A stretch of DNA of 64,000 nt from Hymenobacter sp. BT559 (GTDB lineage Bacteria; Bacteroidota; Bacteroidia; Cytophagales; Hymenobacteraceae), in NCBI RefSeq assembly GCF_016427535.1, contig NZ_JAELXV010000007.1:202772-266771 (forward strand). Reading direction: 5' to 3'. Positions within the stretch are counted from its first letter, which is position 1, and each line of letters begins with the position of its first letter. Of this stretch, positions 26,136 to 34,388 are shown piece by piece. The notes under the pieces are model-generated. The model did not search any database. It worked only from the letters and a program-made list of their open reading frames with translations, and was not told the origin of the DNA. Position numbers and translations under genes: made by a program.

Positions 26136-26948
26136 TTAAGCGCCCCAGAAGCGCATTTCCAGTGAGATGCGCGTTTCATCTTCGTTTAAATTCACCGCCC
26201 CGCCGTGCAGCAGGTACGGCGAAAACAGTAGTACTTCGCTCGGCTCTGGGTTGGGCCGAATAATATCGAGCGGCTCAGCGCTGCCCAGCACGCCCGGCAC
26301 CGTGAAGCGTACTCCGTTGCTGACGGCCCCGCCGGCTGTGCGCAGGGTGCGGTTTTCGGGCCAATGATGCGAGCCCGGTACCAGTGTCAGCGACGATTGT
26401 GCCGTGCTACCGGCTACGGGCACGTAGATATTCAGGCAGTTGTGATAGTCGGGTATCCACACATCGCGGTGCAGCGGGTTATTATCGGCCCGGCCTGGCC
26501 GGATAATGCGCAAGTGGAAAAATCGCTCGTTATCCCAGGGGTTGAGCGCCCGCACGGGCCGGCCGCACAGCTCGCCCACACGCTGCTCGAGCACGCTGGC
26601 GGGCAGCGGCAGAAAATCGGCCTGCTGGTACTCCTTGGTGCGATTTACCACGGCCAAGTGCAGGTCGCGGTCGTCGCCCACCACGCGGTGGTAGTGCGCC
26701 ACGTCGAAATCGGCGGGTACCGGTCGGCCTGCATCGGCTAGGGCTTGGCGCACTAGCTGAGCGAGTCCTTCGCGCAGGGCGACTTGCTCAGCGGCGGGCA
26801 GAAAATCGGCTACGGTATAGCCGTCGGCGGCCCAAGTGGTACCGGCCGAAAGGTCTTCGTCTGAGGCCAGTAGCACCCGGTCGTCGGTGAGGCCGGCCTC
26901 GCCCTGCACATCGTAGGTAAAGGTTTGCTGATTGATTCTGACCTGCAT
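26136..26948 (-). CDS. Phytanoyl-CoA dioxygenase-like 2OG/Fe(II) enzyme
   Basis: 270 residues, soluble. The C-terminal half shows a PhyH-like jelly roll: NPLHRDVWIPDYHN supplies the HxD iron ligands, LVPGSHHWPEN is the conserved PGSH turn, and LLFSPYLLHGGAVNLNEDE gives the distal His, followed by TRISLEMRF with the 2-oxoglutarate Arg. The N-terminal 100 residues are less typical. Substrate unknown; family members hydroxylate lipids, amino acids or antibiotics. The gene stands alone, bounded by inverted repeats on both sides (26018-26131 and 26981-27053). Fold assignment is good, pathway is open. Confidence 0.82.
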   Translation of the reverse strand: MQVRINQQTFTYDVQGEAGLTDDRVLLASDEDLSAGTTWAADGYTVADFLPAAEQVALREGLAQLVRQALADAGRPVPADFDVAHYHRVVGDDRDLHLAVVNRTKEYQQADFLPLPASVLEQRVGELCGRPVRALNPWDNERFFHLRIIRPGRADNNPLHRDVWIPDYHNCLNIYVPVAGSTAQSSLTLVPGSHHWPENRTLRTAGGAVSNGVRFTVPGVLGSAEPLDIIRPNPEPSEVLLFSPYLLHGGAVNLNEDETRISLEMRFWGA

Positions 26949-26980
26949 AAAACCTTGTTTACTTACTTATAAAAAAGATT

Positions 26981-27053
26981 GTCATGCTGACGAAGGAAGC
27001 ATTATCTACAAGCCAGTGCTGCCGTGATAAGATGCTTCCTTCGTCAGCATGAC
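26981..27053. repeat. Intergenic inverted repeat, family A copy 3 (variant core)
   Basis: Arms begin GTCATGCTGACGAAGGAAGC at 26981 and end with its reverse complement at 27053, around a loop of about 18 bases. The core reads CTGACGAAGGAAGCAT instead of CTGAGCTTGCGAAGCAT, a coherent subfamily change present in both arms. Confidence 0.85.
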
Positions 27054-27091
27054 AAACGTAGGAACAGATGCAAAAAGTAGTGGTGCGATGA

Positions 27092-28408
27092 CTAGCGCAC
27101 TACCTCGCCATAGAGGTCAAAGTCAGACGCGCCGGTTATGTGCACATTGGCGAAGCTGCCCTGCGGGATATGCAGGTCGTTGGTAGCTAGCACCAGCACT
27201 TCATTGTCCACTTCAGGCGAGTCGAACTCGGTGCGGCCTACGTAGTAGCCGCCTTCGAGCCGGTCGAAGAGCACCTTATAGGTCTGGCCCACGCGCGACT
27301 CGTTGTAATCCAGCGAAATCTGCTGCTGAATCTCCATGATGCGGTCGGCGCGCTCTTGCTTCACTTCGGCGGGCACGTCGTCTACTAGGGTGTGCGAGTG
27401 GGTATTCTCTTCGTGCGAGTAGGTGAAGATACCTAGGCGCTCAAACTTCGATTCCTGCACAAACTCGCACAGTTCCTCGAAGTCGGCCTCCGTTTCGCCG
27501 GGGTGGCCGGCGATGAGCGTGGTGCGTAGCGCGATGCCTGGCACCCGGTCACGAATCTCGCGCACCAGCTCCTTGGTGCGGCGGCTGGTGATGCCCCGAC
27601 GCATGGTTTTCAGCATGTTATCCGAAATGTGCTGCAAGGGCATGTCTAGGTAGCGGCAGATGTTGTCGCGCTCGCGCATCACGTCCAGCGCCGCCAGCGG
27701 AAACTGCGAGGGGTAGGCGTATTGCAGGCGTATCCAATCCACGCCGCTCACGTCGCTGAGGCGCTCCAGCAGCTCGGGCAGCTTGCGCTCGCCGTAGGCT
27801 TGCAGGCCATAGTAGGTGAGGTCCTGGGCGATGAGAATCAGCTCTTTGGTGCCCATACCTACCAAGCGTTTAGCCTCGGTTACGAGGTCTTCCATGGGAC
27901 GGTCTACGTGCTTGCCGCGCATCAGCGGAATGGCGCAGAACGAGCACGGGCGGTTGCAGCCCTCGGCTATTTTGAAGTAGGCGTAGTGCTTGGGCGTGGT
28001 CAGCAGGCGCTCGCCTACTAGCTCTTTCTTGTAGTCGGCCTCCAGCACTTTCAGCATCTGAGGCAGCTCTAGGGTGCCGAAATAGGCATCTACCTGCGGA
28101 ATCTCCTCCTCTAGCTCGTCTTTGTAGCGCTGCGAGAGGCAGCCTGTTACGTACAGCTTTTCGAGCTTGCCAGCTTCTTTCTCATCCGCGTAGCGCAGGA
28201 TAGTGTCGATGCTTTCCTGCTTGGCGTTGTCTATAAAGCCACAGGTATTGATAATGACGATGTTAGCATCCGGCTTCTTGGCTTCGTGCGTTACCTGGAA
28301 GTCGTTGGCCCGCAGCTGGCCCATGAGCACTTCCGAGTCCACGAGGTTCTTGGAGCAACCTAGGGTGATAACGTTGACCTTGTTTTGTTTAAGCGTTCTA
28401 ACTTTCAT
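27092..28408 (-). CDS. rimO: Ribosomal protein uS12 methylthiotransferase RimO
   Basis: 438 residues from the ATG at 28408 (MKVRTLKQNKVNVITLGCSK); upstream in-frame codons back to 28510 are not family-like. Radical-SAM methylthiotransferase acting on the Asp of ribosomal protein S12. The N-terminal UPF0004 domain contributes Cys in TLGCSKN, INTCGFI and VTGCLSQRY for the auxiliary cluster. The radical-SAM motif is CNRPCSFCAIPLMRGKHVDRP trimmed here to CNRPCSFC. A C-terminal TRAM domain ends the protein (GYYVGRTEFDSPEVDNEV). RLGIFTYSHEENT is typical of RimO rather than MiaB. Monocistronic, with a candidate -7 box 64 bases upstream. Confidence 0.95.
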   Translation of the reverse strand: MKVRTLKQNKVNVITLGCSKNLVDSEVLMGQLRANDFQVTHEAKKPDANIVIINTCGFIDNAKQESIDTILRYADEKEAGKLEKLYVTGCLSQRYKDELEEEIPQVDAYFGTLELPQMLKVLEADYKKELVGERLLTTPKHYAYFKIAEGCNRPCSFCAIPLMRGKHVDRPMEDLVTEAKRLVGMGTKELILIAQDLTYYGLQAYGERKLPELLERLSDVSGVDWIRLQYAYPSQFPLAALDVMRERDNICRYLDMPLQHISDNMLKTMRRGITSRRTKELVREIRDRVPGIALRTTLIAGHPGETEADFEELCEFVQESKFERLGIFTYSHEENTHSHTLVDDVPAEVKQERADRIMEIQQQISLDYNESRVGQTYKVLFDRLEGGYYVGRTEFDSPEVDNEVLVLATNDLHIPQGSFANVHITGASDFDLYGEVVR

Positions 28409-28471
28409 AAAGCACGGAAGTCTGCCCGGTTCAGTGCGGGCAACATTGAAATAACTAGCGAAAAGAGCCTG

Positions 28472-28479
28472 CAAATTTA
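28472..28479 (-). promoter_or_regulatory. Candidate -7 box for rimO
   Basis: On the minus strand TAAATTTG matches TAnnTTTG, 63 bases upstream of the rimO ATG and just past the pheS terminator. No -33 element with normal spacing is seen. Confidence 0.45.
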
Positions 28480-28494
28480 CGACTCCCAAACAGT

Positions 28495-28540
28495 TAAAGC
28501 CTCGAACCAACCACGCTAGGTAGTTAGTTCGAGGCTTTTA
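28495..28540. terminator. Terminator of pheS
   Basis: TAAAGCCTCGAAC and GTTCGAGGCTTTA pair around a 19-base loop, with T/A-rich edges. It lies 27 bases past the pheS stop on the minus strand, separating pheS from rimO. Confidence 0.85.
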
Positions 28541-28567
28541 GAAAGTAACTGTAGCGACTTAGGTGCT

Positions 28568-29611
28568 TTATAGCGCCTCAAACTGGCGCAGGAAGCGTAC
28601 GTCGTTCTCGGTGAAGAGGCGTAAATCTTTTATCTGGTACTTGAGCATAGTGATGCGCTCGATGCCCATACCCCAGGCGTAACCGGTGTATTTCTCCGAG
28701 TCGATGCCGCAGTTTTCGAGCACGTTGGGGTCTACCATGCCGCTGCCGCCGATTTCGACCCAGCCGCTGCCTTTGCAGATGTTGCAGCCCGCGCCCTTGC
28801 AAATGAGGCAGGTGATATCAATCTCGGCGCTGGGCTCGGTGAAGGGGAAGTAGCTGGGGCGGAACCGGATGTTGATGTCCTCGCCAAACATCTCGCGCAC
28901 GAAGTAATAAATCGTTTGCTTGAGGTCGGCAAAGCTCACGTTCTCATCAATATACAAGCCCTCAATCTGATGAAAGAGCATGTGCGCCCGCGCCGAAATG
29001 GCTTCGTTACGGTACACGCGGCCGGGCATCACGCGGCGGATGGGCAGCGGCTCGTTTTCCATCACGCGCACCTGCACGGTGCTGGTGTGCGTGCGCAGCA
29101 GGTGCGGCTGGGCTACCTCGGCGCCCGGCGCGGGCTCCACGAAAAACGTGTCCTGCATGTCGCGGGCCGGGTGGTTTTCGGGGAAGTTGAGGGCCGTGAA
29201 GTTGTGCCAATCGTCCTCAATCTCGGGGCCTTCGGCCACCGCAAAGCCGATGCGGGCGAAGATGCGCAGCATCTGCTCGCGCACCAGCATCAGCGGGTGG
29301 CGGGTACCTAGGGCGTTGGGCACCGTGGGCAGCGTGTAGTCGAAGGTGGCGTCGGCGGGCTGGTTGGCCGTGGCGGCTTCGAGGGCGGCCTGGGCCTCGT
29401 CGAAGCGGGCCTGGGCCTGCTGCTTGAGGCCGTTGAGTTGCTGGCCCACGGCGCGCTTCTGCTCGTTGGGCACGGTTTTGAGCTGGTCGAAGAGGTCGGC
29501 CAGGCGGCCTTTACGGCCTAGGTAGAGTAGGCGAAACTGGTCGAGGGCAGCGGCGCTGCTCACGTCGGCGGCGGCCACCTCGGCGGCCAGGCTCGAAATA
29601 GATTCCTGCAT
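28568..29611 (-). CDS. pheS: Phenylalanine-tRNA ligase alpha subunit
   Basis: 347 residues; catalytic subunit of the (alpha-beta)2 phenylalanyl-tRNA synthetase. An N-terminal coiled coil for tRNA binding (about 1-85) is followed by the class II catalytic core: NALGTRHPLMLV, GFAVAEGPEIEDDWHNF, LLRTHTSTVQVRVM (motif 2 area), RPSYFPFTEPSAEID and GWGMGIERITML-like WGMGIERITML (motif 3). A four-Cys insert, CLICKGAGCNICKGSGW, lies between, a putative zinc site known in many bacterial PheS. pheT is not adjacent. A -7 box lies 8 bases upstream of the ATG and a terminator follows, so the gene appears monocistronic. Confidence 0.96.
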   Translation of the reverse strand: MQESISSLAAEVAAADVSSAAALDQFRLLYLGRKGRLADLFDQLKTVPNEQKRAVGQQLNGLKQQAQARFDEAQAALEAATANQPADATFDYTLPTVPNALGTRHPLMLVREQMLRIFARIGFAVAEGPEIEDDWHNFTALNFPENHPARDMQDTFFVEPAPGAEVAQPHLLRTHTSTVQVRVMENEPLPIRRVMPGRVYRNEAISARAHMLFHQIEGLYIDENVSFADLKQTIYYFVREMFGEDINIRFRPSYFPFTEPSAEIDITCLICKGAGCNICKGSGWVEIGGSGMVDPNVLENCGIDSEKYTGYAWGMGIERITMLKYQIKDLRLFTENDVRFLRQFEAL

Positions 29612-29619
29612 GATGCTGG

Positions 29620-29627
29620 CAAAGGTA
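29620..29627 (-). promoter_or_regulatory. -7 box for pheS
   Basis: TACCTTTG on the minus strand matches TAnnTTTG and ends 8 bases before the pheS ATG, leaving almost no leader and no room for a T-box or attenuator. Confidence 0.5.
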
Positions 29628-29763
29628 CGGCGGCCCGCGCCGGCCTAGGAAGGCCCCGGCGGCAATACCAATTTATCCGTATAGCACGTTGGCTGAAAAC
29701 TGGCATTGCCTTTGCAAAAGGGTAATCAGTTCCCTTCTCCCCACACTTATTTTTCTTTTCACT

Positions 29764-30198
29764 ATGGTACGCCAACTGCTCCTCCCCTTGCTCGGCCTGG
29801 CTCTGCTCACCGCCGAAACCGCTGCGGCCCAATCGCAGCCTGTCAACTCGGCTTCGCCCGCGTCGGCCGCCAAAACGGCTCGCACCACGCCCCGCGCCGG
29901 CCGCACCCTCACGGCCCGCGAGCGCAAGCAAGCCGAGGCCGCTGCCAAAGCTGCCGCCAAAAACCAGGTTGTAGCTATGGCTACCCCCGCCGAACAAGCC
30001 AACTGGAGCGGCTGGAGCAATGACCCCGTAAACCTGCCCGATGACGGCACGCTGTACCACCCCCACAACAACGTGTCGGCGGCCCCCGGCATGCCCCTCA
30101 ACCAAGTAAGCCACGGAGTATCTACCGATTACCATGGCCGCCCCCTGCGTCGCCCCACCACTACTGCGTCGGGCACTACGCTTCCCACATCACGCTAA
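29764..30198 (+). CDS. Small secreted protein, Ala/Lys-rich
   Basis: 144 residues from the ATG at 29764, which opens a clear signal peptide (MVRQLLLPLLGLALLTAETA, cleavage after AAAQ). The mature chain is Ala-, Lys- and Arg-rich at first (TARERKQAEAAAKAAAKNQ, probably helical), then Pro/Asn-rich (NDPVNLPDDGTLYHPHNNVS), with no domain that I recognise. It is monocistronic with its own terminator at 30225-30257. It resembles the next gene in layout (signal peptide, basic Ala-rich part, Gly/Pro-rich end), and both may be envelope proteins of one loose class. Function unknown. Confidence 0.68.
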   Translation: MVRQLLLPLLGLALLTAETAAAQSQPVNSASPASAAKTARTTPRAGRTLTARERKQAEAAAKAAAKNQVVAMATPAEQANWSGWSNDPVNLPDDGTLYHPHNNVSAAPGMPLNQVSHGVSTDYHGRPLRRPTTTASGTTLPTSR

Positions 30199-30224
30199 AG
30201 CGCACCTAGCTGCCAGTAAGTTAC

Positions 30225-30257
30225 AACGGCCACGGACTTAGCCTTCCGTGGCCGTTT
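30225..30257 (+). terminator. Terminator of the small secreted protein gene
   Basis: AACGGCCACGGA pairs with TCCGTGGCCGTT around an 8-base loop and is followed by TT, 26 bases past the stop codon. Confidence 0.8.
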
Positions 30258-30323
30258 TGCGTACAGAGGGGCCTAGGCAGCTGGTTAAGCTGGCTTAGCA
30301 ATTCGCCTTATTTCCTCTTGTTT

Positions 30324-30626
30324 ATGCTTCGCTCTTTTTGTTTTGCATTGCTGGGCCTAGGCCTACTTGCCGCGCCAGCAATGGCCCAAACCACGCCCAC
30401 CAAGGCTAAAGCCTCGACAGCCAGTGCGGCGAAGACCAAAGCGGCCGCTACCGTGCGGCGCACCAACCGGCTGAACGACGCCGCCGAAAGCGACAAAGGC
30501 CAGTCGGGCTACGCAGCCCCCGGCGAGCCCATCACACCGCCCGGTGTTAATGGCAAGAATACGCCACCCTACGATGGCCCCGCCGCGCCTACCAAAAAAG
30601 GCACTACGCTGGCTACGCCCAAGTAG
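30324..30626 (+). CDS. Small secreted basic protein
   Basis: 100 residues from the ATG at 30324 (MLRSFCFALLGLGLLAAPAM), signal peptide cleaved after AMAQ. The mature part is rich in Thr, Ala and Lys (TPTKAKASTASAAKTKAAAT) and then Gly/Pro, ending KKGTTLATPK. Predicted to be disordered. No family recognised. It is bounded upstream by the terminator at 30225-30257 and downstream by a strong convergent terminator at 30638-30695, so it is a single-gene unit. Function unknown; periplasmic or surface location is inferred. Confidence 0.66.
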   Translation: MLRSFCFALLGLGLLAAPAMAQTTPTKAKASTASAAKTKAAATVRRTNRLNDAAESDKGQSGYAAPGEPITPPGVNGKNTPPYDGPAAPTKKGTTLATPK

Positions 30627-30637
30627 TCTTTCGCCCA

Positions 30638-30695
30638 ACTAAAAAGCCTACCCTTCCGACGTCCTAGGGCATCGGAAGGGTAGGCTCTTTAGTTG
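30638..30695. terminator. Bidirectional terminator
   Basis: 23-base arms (AACTAAAAAGCCTACCCTTC onward, and its reverse complement ending GGCTCTTTAGTT) pair with one mismatch around a loop containing CCTAGG. It separates the secreted protein gene from the convergent M16 peptidase. Confidence 0.9.
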
Positions 30696-30707
30696 GGTGC
30701 CTAGCGA

Positions 30708-31991
30708 TTACACAGCCGCCGCTTCGGCATCCTCTTCTACCTCAACAGACTCCGGATTAGCCGAGCGGTAGTAAAGCGTGCTGCAGTTTTCGGGGCGCAG
30801 CACCAGCTCCGCCGCTTGCCGAATGTCGGTCGGCGTCACGGCTTGCAGCAGCGCGGGCTCCTCGTTTACGAGGTTGGCATTGCCGAGCAGCTTGCCGATG
30901 GCCAAGGCCAAGGCGCGATTCAGCAATTCTATTTCGCCGAAGACTAGGCCGGTTTCAGCTTGATTTTTTACTTTGTCTAGCTCGGCAGCGGGCACTTCGG
31001 CTTGCAGCAGCTCGGCCACTACGGCCTCTACGGCGCGGTCGGCGTCTTCGAGCGCCACCCCAGCATTGAGCTTGCCGCTGATGACGAACAAGCCCGGGTC
31101 GAGGGCGCCCGTGAGCGAAGCTGAAATATTGTTGAACAAGGCCTGCTCTTTCACAAGCCTCTGGTGCAAGCGGCTCGACTTACCCCGCCCTAGAAGGTCG
31201 CTCAGCAAGTCTACGGCGTGGTAGCGCGAGTCGAGGCGGGCGGGCATGTGGTAGGCCTTGTACAGGGCCGACAGCGGCACAGCGGCCGTGGTTTCGGCGC
31301 GGCGCGCTTCCGTTTGGATGGGCTCCTGGGGCAGTTGGCGCTCGTAGCGCGGGCCACCTTCGATGGGACCAAACCACTTCTCGGCTAGGCGCTTCACTTC
31401 GTCAAAGGCTACGGCCCCGGCCACCACCAGCACCGCATTTTGCGGGGCATAGTGCTTGCGAAAGAAGGCGCGCACATCAGCCATTTCGGCTTCTTCGATG
31501 TGGCTTATTTCCTTGCCAATGGTGTTCCACTGATACGGGTGCGTATTGTAGGCCAGGGGCTTAAGTTTCAGCCACACGTCGCCGTAGGGCTGGTTGAGGT
31601 AGCTCTGCTTAAACTCTTCTACTACCACTTTGCGCTGCACGTCGAGGCCGTTTTGCGAGAACGCCAGGTCGAGCATGCGGTCGCTTTCGAGCCAAAAGCC
31701 CGTTTCGATGTTAGCAGCCGGCAGCGAGAGGTAGTAGTTGGTGATGTCTTGCGAGGTGAAGGCGTTGTTTTCGCCGCCCACTTTTTGCAGCGGCTCGTCG
31801 TAGCTAGGCACGTTCACGGACCCGCTAAACATCAGATGCTCAAATAGGTGGGCAAAGCCCGTACGGCTGGGGTTTTCGTCGCGCGAGCCTACGTCGTAGA
31901 GCACGTTGAGCACGGCCAGCGGCGTCGTAAAGTCTTCGTGCACCAAACAGCGCAGGCCGTTGGCTAGGGTAAACTCTTGGTGGTGTATCAT
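30708..31991 (-). CDS. M16-family zinc metallopeptidase
   Basis: 427 residues, one full M16B unit. The inverted zinc motif HLFEH is at residues 48-52 (GFAHLFEHLMFSG), with the third ligand Glu in KVVVEEFKQS and the usual downstream SYLNQPYGD. The C-terminal inactive-type domain carries the RSLLSDLLGRG-like stretch LLSDLLGRGKSSRLHQRLV. No signal peptide is seen at the chosen ATG (31991), so a cytoplasmic location, or an unrecognised export route, is possible. M16 enzymes often work in pairs (active plus inactive); no partner gene is adjacent. The substrate is unknown. Confidence 0.9.
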   Translation of the reverse strand: MIHHQEFTLANGLRCLVHEDFTTPLAVLNVLYDVGSRDENPSRTGFAHLFEHLMFSGSVNVPSYDEPLQKVGGENNAFTSQDITNYYLSLPAANIETGFWLESDRMLDLAFSQNGLDVQRKVVVEEFKQSYLNQPYGDVWLKLKPLAYNTHPYQWNTIGKEISHIEEAEMADVRAFFRKHYAPQNAVLVVAGAVAFDEVKRLAEKWFGPIEGGPRYERQLPQEPIQTEARRAETTAAVPLSALYKAYHMPARLDSRYHAVDLLSDLLGRGKSSRLHQRLVKEQALFNNISASLTGALDPGLFVISGKLNAGVALEDADRAVEAVVAELLQAEVPAAELDKVKNQAETGLVFGEIELLNRALALAIGKLLGNANLVNEEPALLQAVTPTDIRQAAELVLRPENCSTLYYRSANPESVEVEEDAEAAAV

Positions 31992-32203
31992 TTACAAGAT
32001 AATAGATAGCGTGTCGGAAGGCACCTAGGGAAGTCGCGAAAAGATAATAACAGCGCCTGCGGGCGACTAGTTGCGCGAGCGCGGCCACTTAGCCGCTCCC
32101 CGCTGCCCGAACTTACGGCGTACCCCTCAATCCTGGTCGCCTTAGGTGCAAGGAAAATGCAGCCGTTACCTTCGCGCTGGCTAATTGCCCCCTGCCTCCT
32201 CCC

Positions 32204-34249
32204 ATGACGTCTGCCCCCGCCACCCTCACCTTCGACCGCCGCGATTATTCCAACGACGTGCTCAAGCAGCTCTACCGCGAGTTGCTGCGCCCGCGCCTCA
32301 TCGAGGAGAAAATGCTGATACTGCTGCGCCAGGGCCGAGTCAGCAAGTGGTTTTCGGGCATTGGGCAAGAGGCAGTGTCGGTGGGTAGCACCCTGGCTCT
32401 TCAGGAGGATGAGTATATTTTGCCGCTGCACCGTAACCTAGGCGTGTTTACGAGCCGCGGGGTGCCCCTGGGGCAGCTGTTTGCGCAGTGGCAAGGCAAG
32501 AAAACGGGCTTCACGAAGGGCCGAGACCGCAGCTTTCACTTCGGCAGCCACGCCCACCACATCGTGGGCATGATTTCGCACCTAGGGCCGCAGCTGGCCG
32601 TGGCCGACGGCATTGCGCTGGCCGACCTGCTCGATGAAAAGCCCCGCGTGACGCTCACCTACTCGGGTGATGGTGGGGCTAGCGAGGGCGATTTTCATGA
32701 GGCGCTGAACGTGGCAGCCGTGTGGCAGCTGCCCGTCATTTTTCTGGTCGAAAACAACGGCTACGGGCTTAGCACGCCCAGCAGCGAGCAGTTCCGGGTT
32801 AAGTCGTTCATCGACAAAGGCCCCGCCTACGGCATCGAGGCTGTGCAAGTCGATGGCAACAACGTGCTGGAGGTGTACCACCTTATCAAAACGCTGGCCG
32901 AAGACCTACGCCAGCGCCCGCGCCCGGTGCTGGTCGAAGCCCTCACGTTCCGGATGCGCGGCCACGAAGAAGCCAGTGGCACCAAGTACGTGCCCGCCGA
33001 GCTGCTGCAAGAATGGTCCCAAAAAGACCCGGTTGAGGCCTACGAAAAATGGGTGCTGGCCGAAGGCATCGTGAGCGAAACGGCCCGCATGCAACTCCGC
33101 GAAAGCATCAGGCAGGAAATAGAAGACGCGCTGCAAGAAGCCGATACGGCCCCATTGCCCCTCCCCGACCCCGCCGAAGAACTGGCCGATATGTACGCGC
33201 CAGTATCAATTAACAATGAGCAATTAACAATTAACAGCAGCCAGCCGCTCGTTACCGGCGACCAGGAGCCTGCTACTGCAGACCAAGCACCATCTCTGCG
33301 TTTCCTCGACGCTATTTCGGACGGGCTGCGGCAGAGCATGCAGCGCTACCCCGAGCTGGTGCTCATGGGCCAGGACATTGCCGAGTATGGCGGGGTCTTT
33401 AAGATTACCGAAGGCTTTGTGCAGGAGTTTGGCAAAGGCCGTGTGCGCAACACGCCGCTTTGCGAGTCGGCCATTGTGGGGGCGGGCCTAGGGCTCAGCA
33501 TCCGGGGCAAGAAGGCGATGGTCGAGATGCAGTTTGCCGACTTCGTGACTTGCGGCTTCAATCAGATAGTCAACAACCTAGCTAAGAGCTACTACCGCTG
33601 GGGCCAGAATGCCGATGTGGTGGTGCGCTTGCCTACTGGCGCGGGCACCGCCGCGGGGCCCTTCCACTCGCAAAGCACCGAGGCGTGGTTTACGCACGTG
33701 CCGGGCCTGAAAGTGGTGTACCCCAGTAACCCGCACGATGCCAAGGGGCTACTGTGCGCCGCCTTCGAAGACCCTAACCCCGTGCTGTACTTCGAGCACA
33801 AGCTGCTGTACCGCGGCCTGAGCGGGCCAGTGCCAGCTGCGTACTACACCACGCCCATCGGGCAGGCCGCACTGGTTACGGAGGGCCACGAGTTGAGCAT
33901 TATCACCTACGGCCTGGGTGTGCACTGGGCCAAGGCTGCCTGCGACGAGCTCGGCATTATGGCCGATATCCTAGACCTGCGCACGCTGCTGCCCTGGGAC
34001 ACTGAGGCCGTGGCCCGCACCACCCGCAAAACTGGCCGCGTGCTCATCCTGCACGAAGACACCCTCACGGGTGGCCTAGGTGGCGAAATTGCGGCCTGGC
34101 TGGCCGAGCACTGCTTCAGCAGCCTCGATGCGCCCGTGCGCCGCGTGGCCTCGCTCGATACGGCCGTGCCTTTTGCGCCCCTACTAGAAGCCAGCTTCTT
34201 GCCGCAGCAGCGGCTGCGCGAGCAGCTGCGCGCCCTGCGCGCGTACTAG
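32204..34249 (+). CDS. 2-oxoacid dehydrogenase E1, alpha and beta subunits fused (branched-chain type)
   Basis: 681 residues. Thiamine-diphosphate E1 that decarboxylates a 2-oxoacid and passes the acyl group to lipoyl-E2. The alpha half (about 1-325) has the ThDP motif SGDGGASEGDF to VENN (about 153-187) and GRDRSFHFGS, which resembles the branched-chain E1 alpha. The beta half (about 365-681) has GQDIAEYGGVFKITEG, PLCESAIVGAGLG and VRRVASLDTAVPFAP. The join at about 329-362 is low complexity (VSINNEQLTINSS) and its DNA resembles AT-rich intergenic repeats (see 33204-33237). Fused E1s occur in Bacteroidota. Substrate preference (branched-chain versus pyruvate) is inferred only. lipA is 3 kb downstream; E2 and E3 are absent here. 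Confidence 0.93.
   Translation: MTSAPATLTFDRRDYSNDVLKQLYRELLRPRLIEEKMLILLRQGRVSKWFSGIGQEAVSVGSTLALQEDEYILPLHRNLGVFTSRGVPLGQLFAQWQGKKTGFTKGRDRSFHFGSHAHHIVGMISHLGPQLAVADGIALADLLDEKPRVTLTYSGDGGASEGDFHEALNVAAVWQLPVIFLVENNGYGLSTPSSEQFRVKSFIDKGPAYGIEAVQVDGNNVLEVYHLIKTLAEDLRQRPRPVLVEALTFRMRGHEEASGTKYVPAELLQEWSQKDPVEAYEKWVLAEGIVSETARMQLRESIRQEIEDALQEADTAPLPLPDPAEELADMYAPVSINNEQLTINSSQPLVTGDQEPATADQAPSLRFLDAISDGLRQSMQRYPELVLMGQDIAEYGGVFKITEGFVQEFGKGRVRNTPLCESAIVGAGLGLSIRGKKAMVEMQFADFVTCGFNQIVNNLAKSYYRWGQNADVVVRLPTGAGTAAGPFHSQSTEAWFTHVPGLKVVYPSNPHDAKGLLCAAFEDPNPVLYFEHKLLYRGLSGPVPAAYYTTPIGQAALVTEGHELSIITYGLGVHWAKAACDELGIMADILDLRTLLPWDTEAVARTTRKTGRVLILHEDTLTGGLGGEIAAWLAEHCFSSLDAPVRRVASLDTAVPFAPLLEASFLPQQRLREQLRALRAY
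33204..33237 (+). repeat. AT-rich intergenic-type repeat read in frame inside the E1 linker
   Basis: The core contains AATTAACAATGAGCAATTAA and a second AATTAAC. It is much richer in A and T than the surrounding gene and looks like the TGAGCAATG-bearing intergenic repeats at 35739 and 62223. It encodes residues around INNEQLTINSS between the alpha and beta halves. Confidence 0.55.
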
Positions 34250-34251
34250 GG

Positions 34252-34338
34252 TGTTAGTGAGTGCCTAGTTGTTAGTACTTGGTGCTTAGCGATAGTTACG
34301 CATACCAACAACCAGGCACTAAGCACTAATAACTATCT
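34252..34338. repeat. Intergenic inverted repeat, family B relative
   Basis: TTAGTGAGTGCCTAGTTGTT on the left is mirrored by AACAACCAGGCACTAAGCAC on the right, with internal copies of TTAGT/ACTAA. It sits directly after the E1 stop and before the next lipoprotein gene. Confidence 0.65.
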
Positions 34339-34388
34339 ATTACCCGTTGCGCTTCGTACCTTCCAGCTCACGCACTTTCTTTGCTTCC

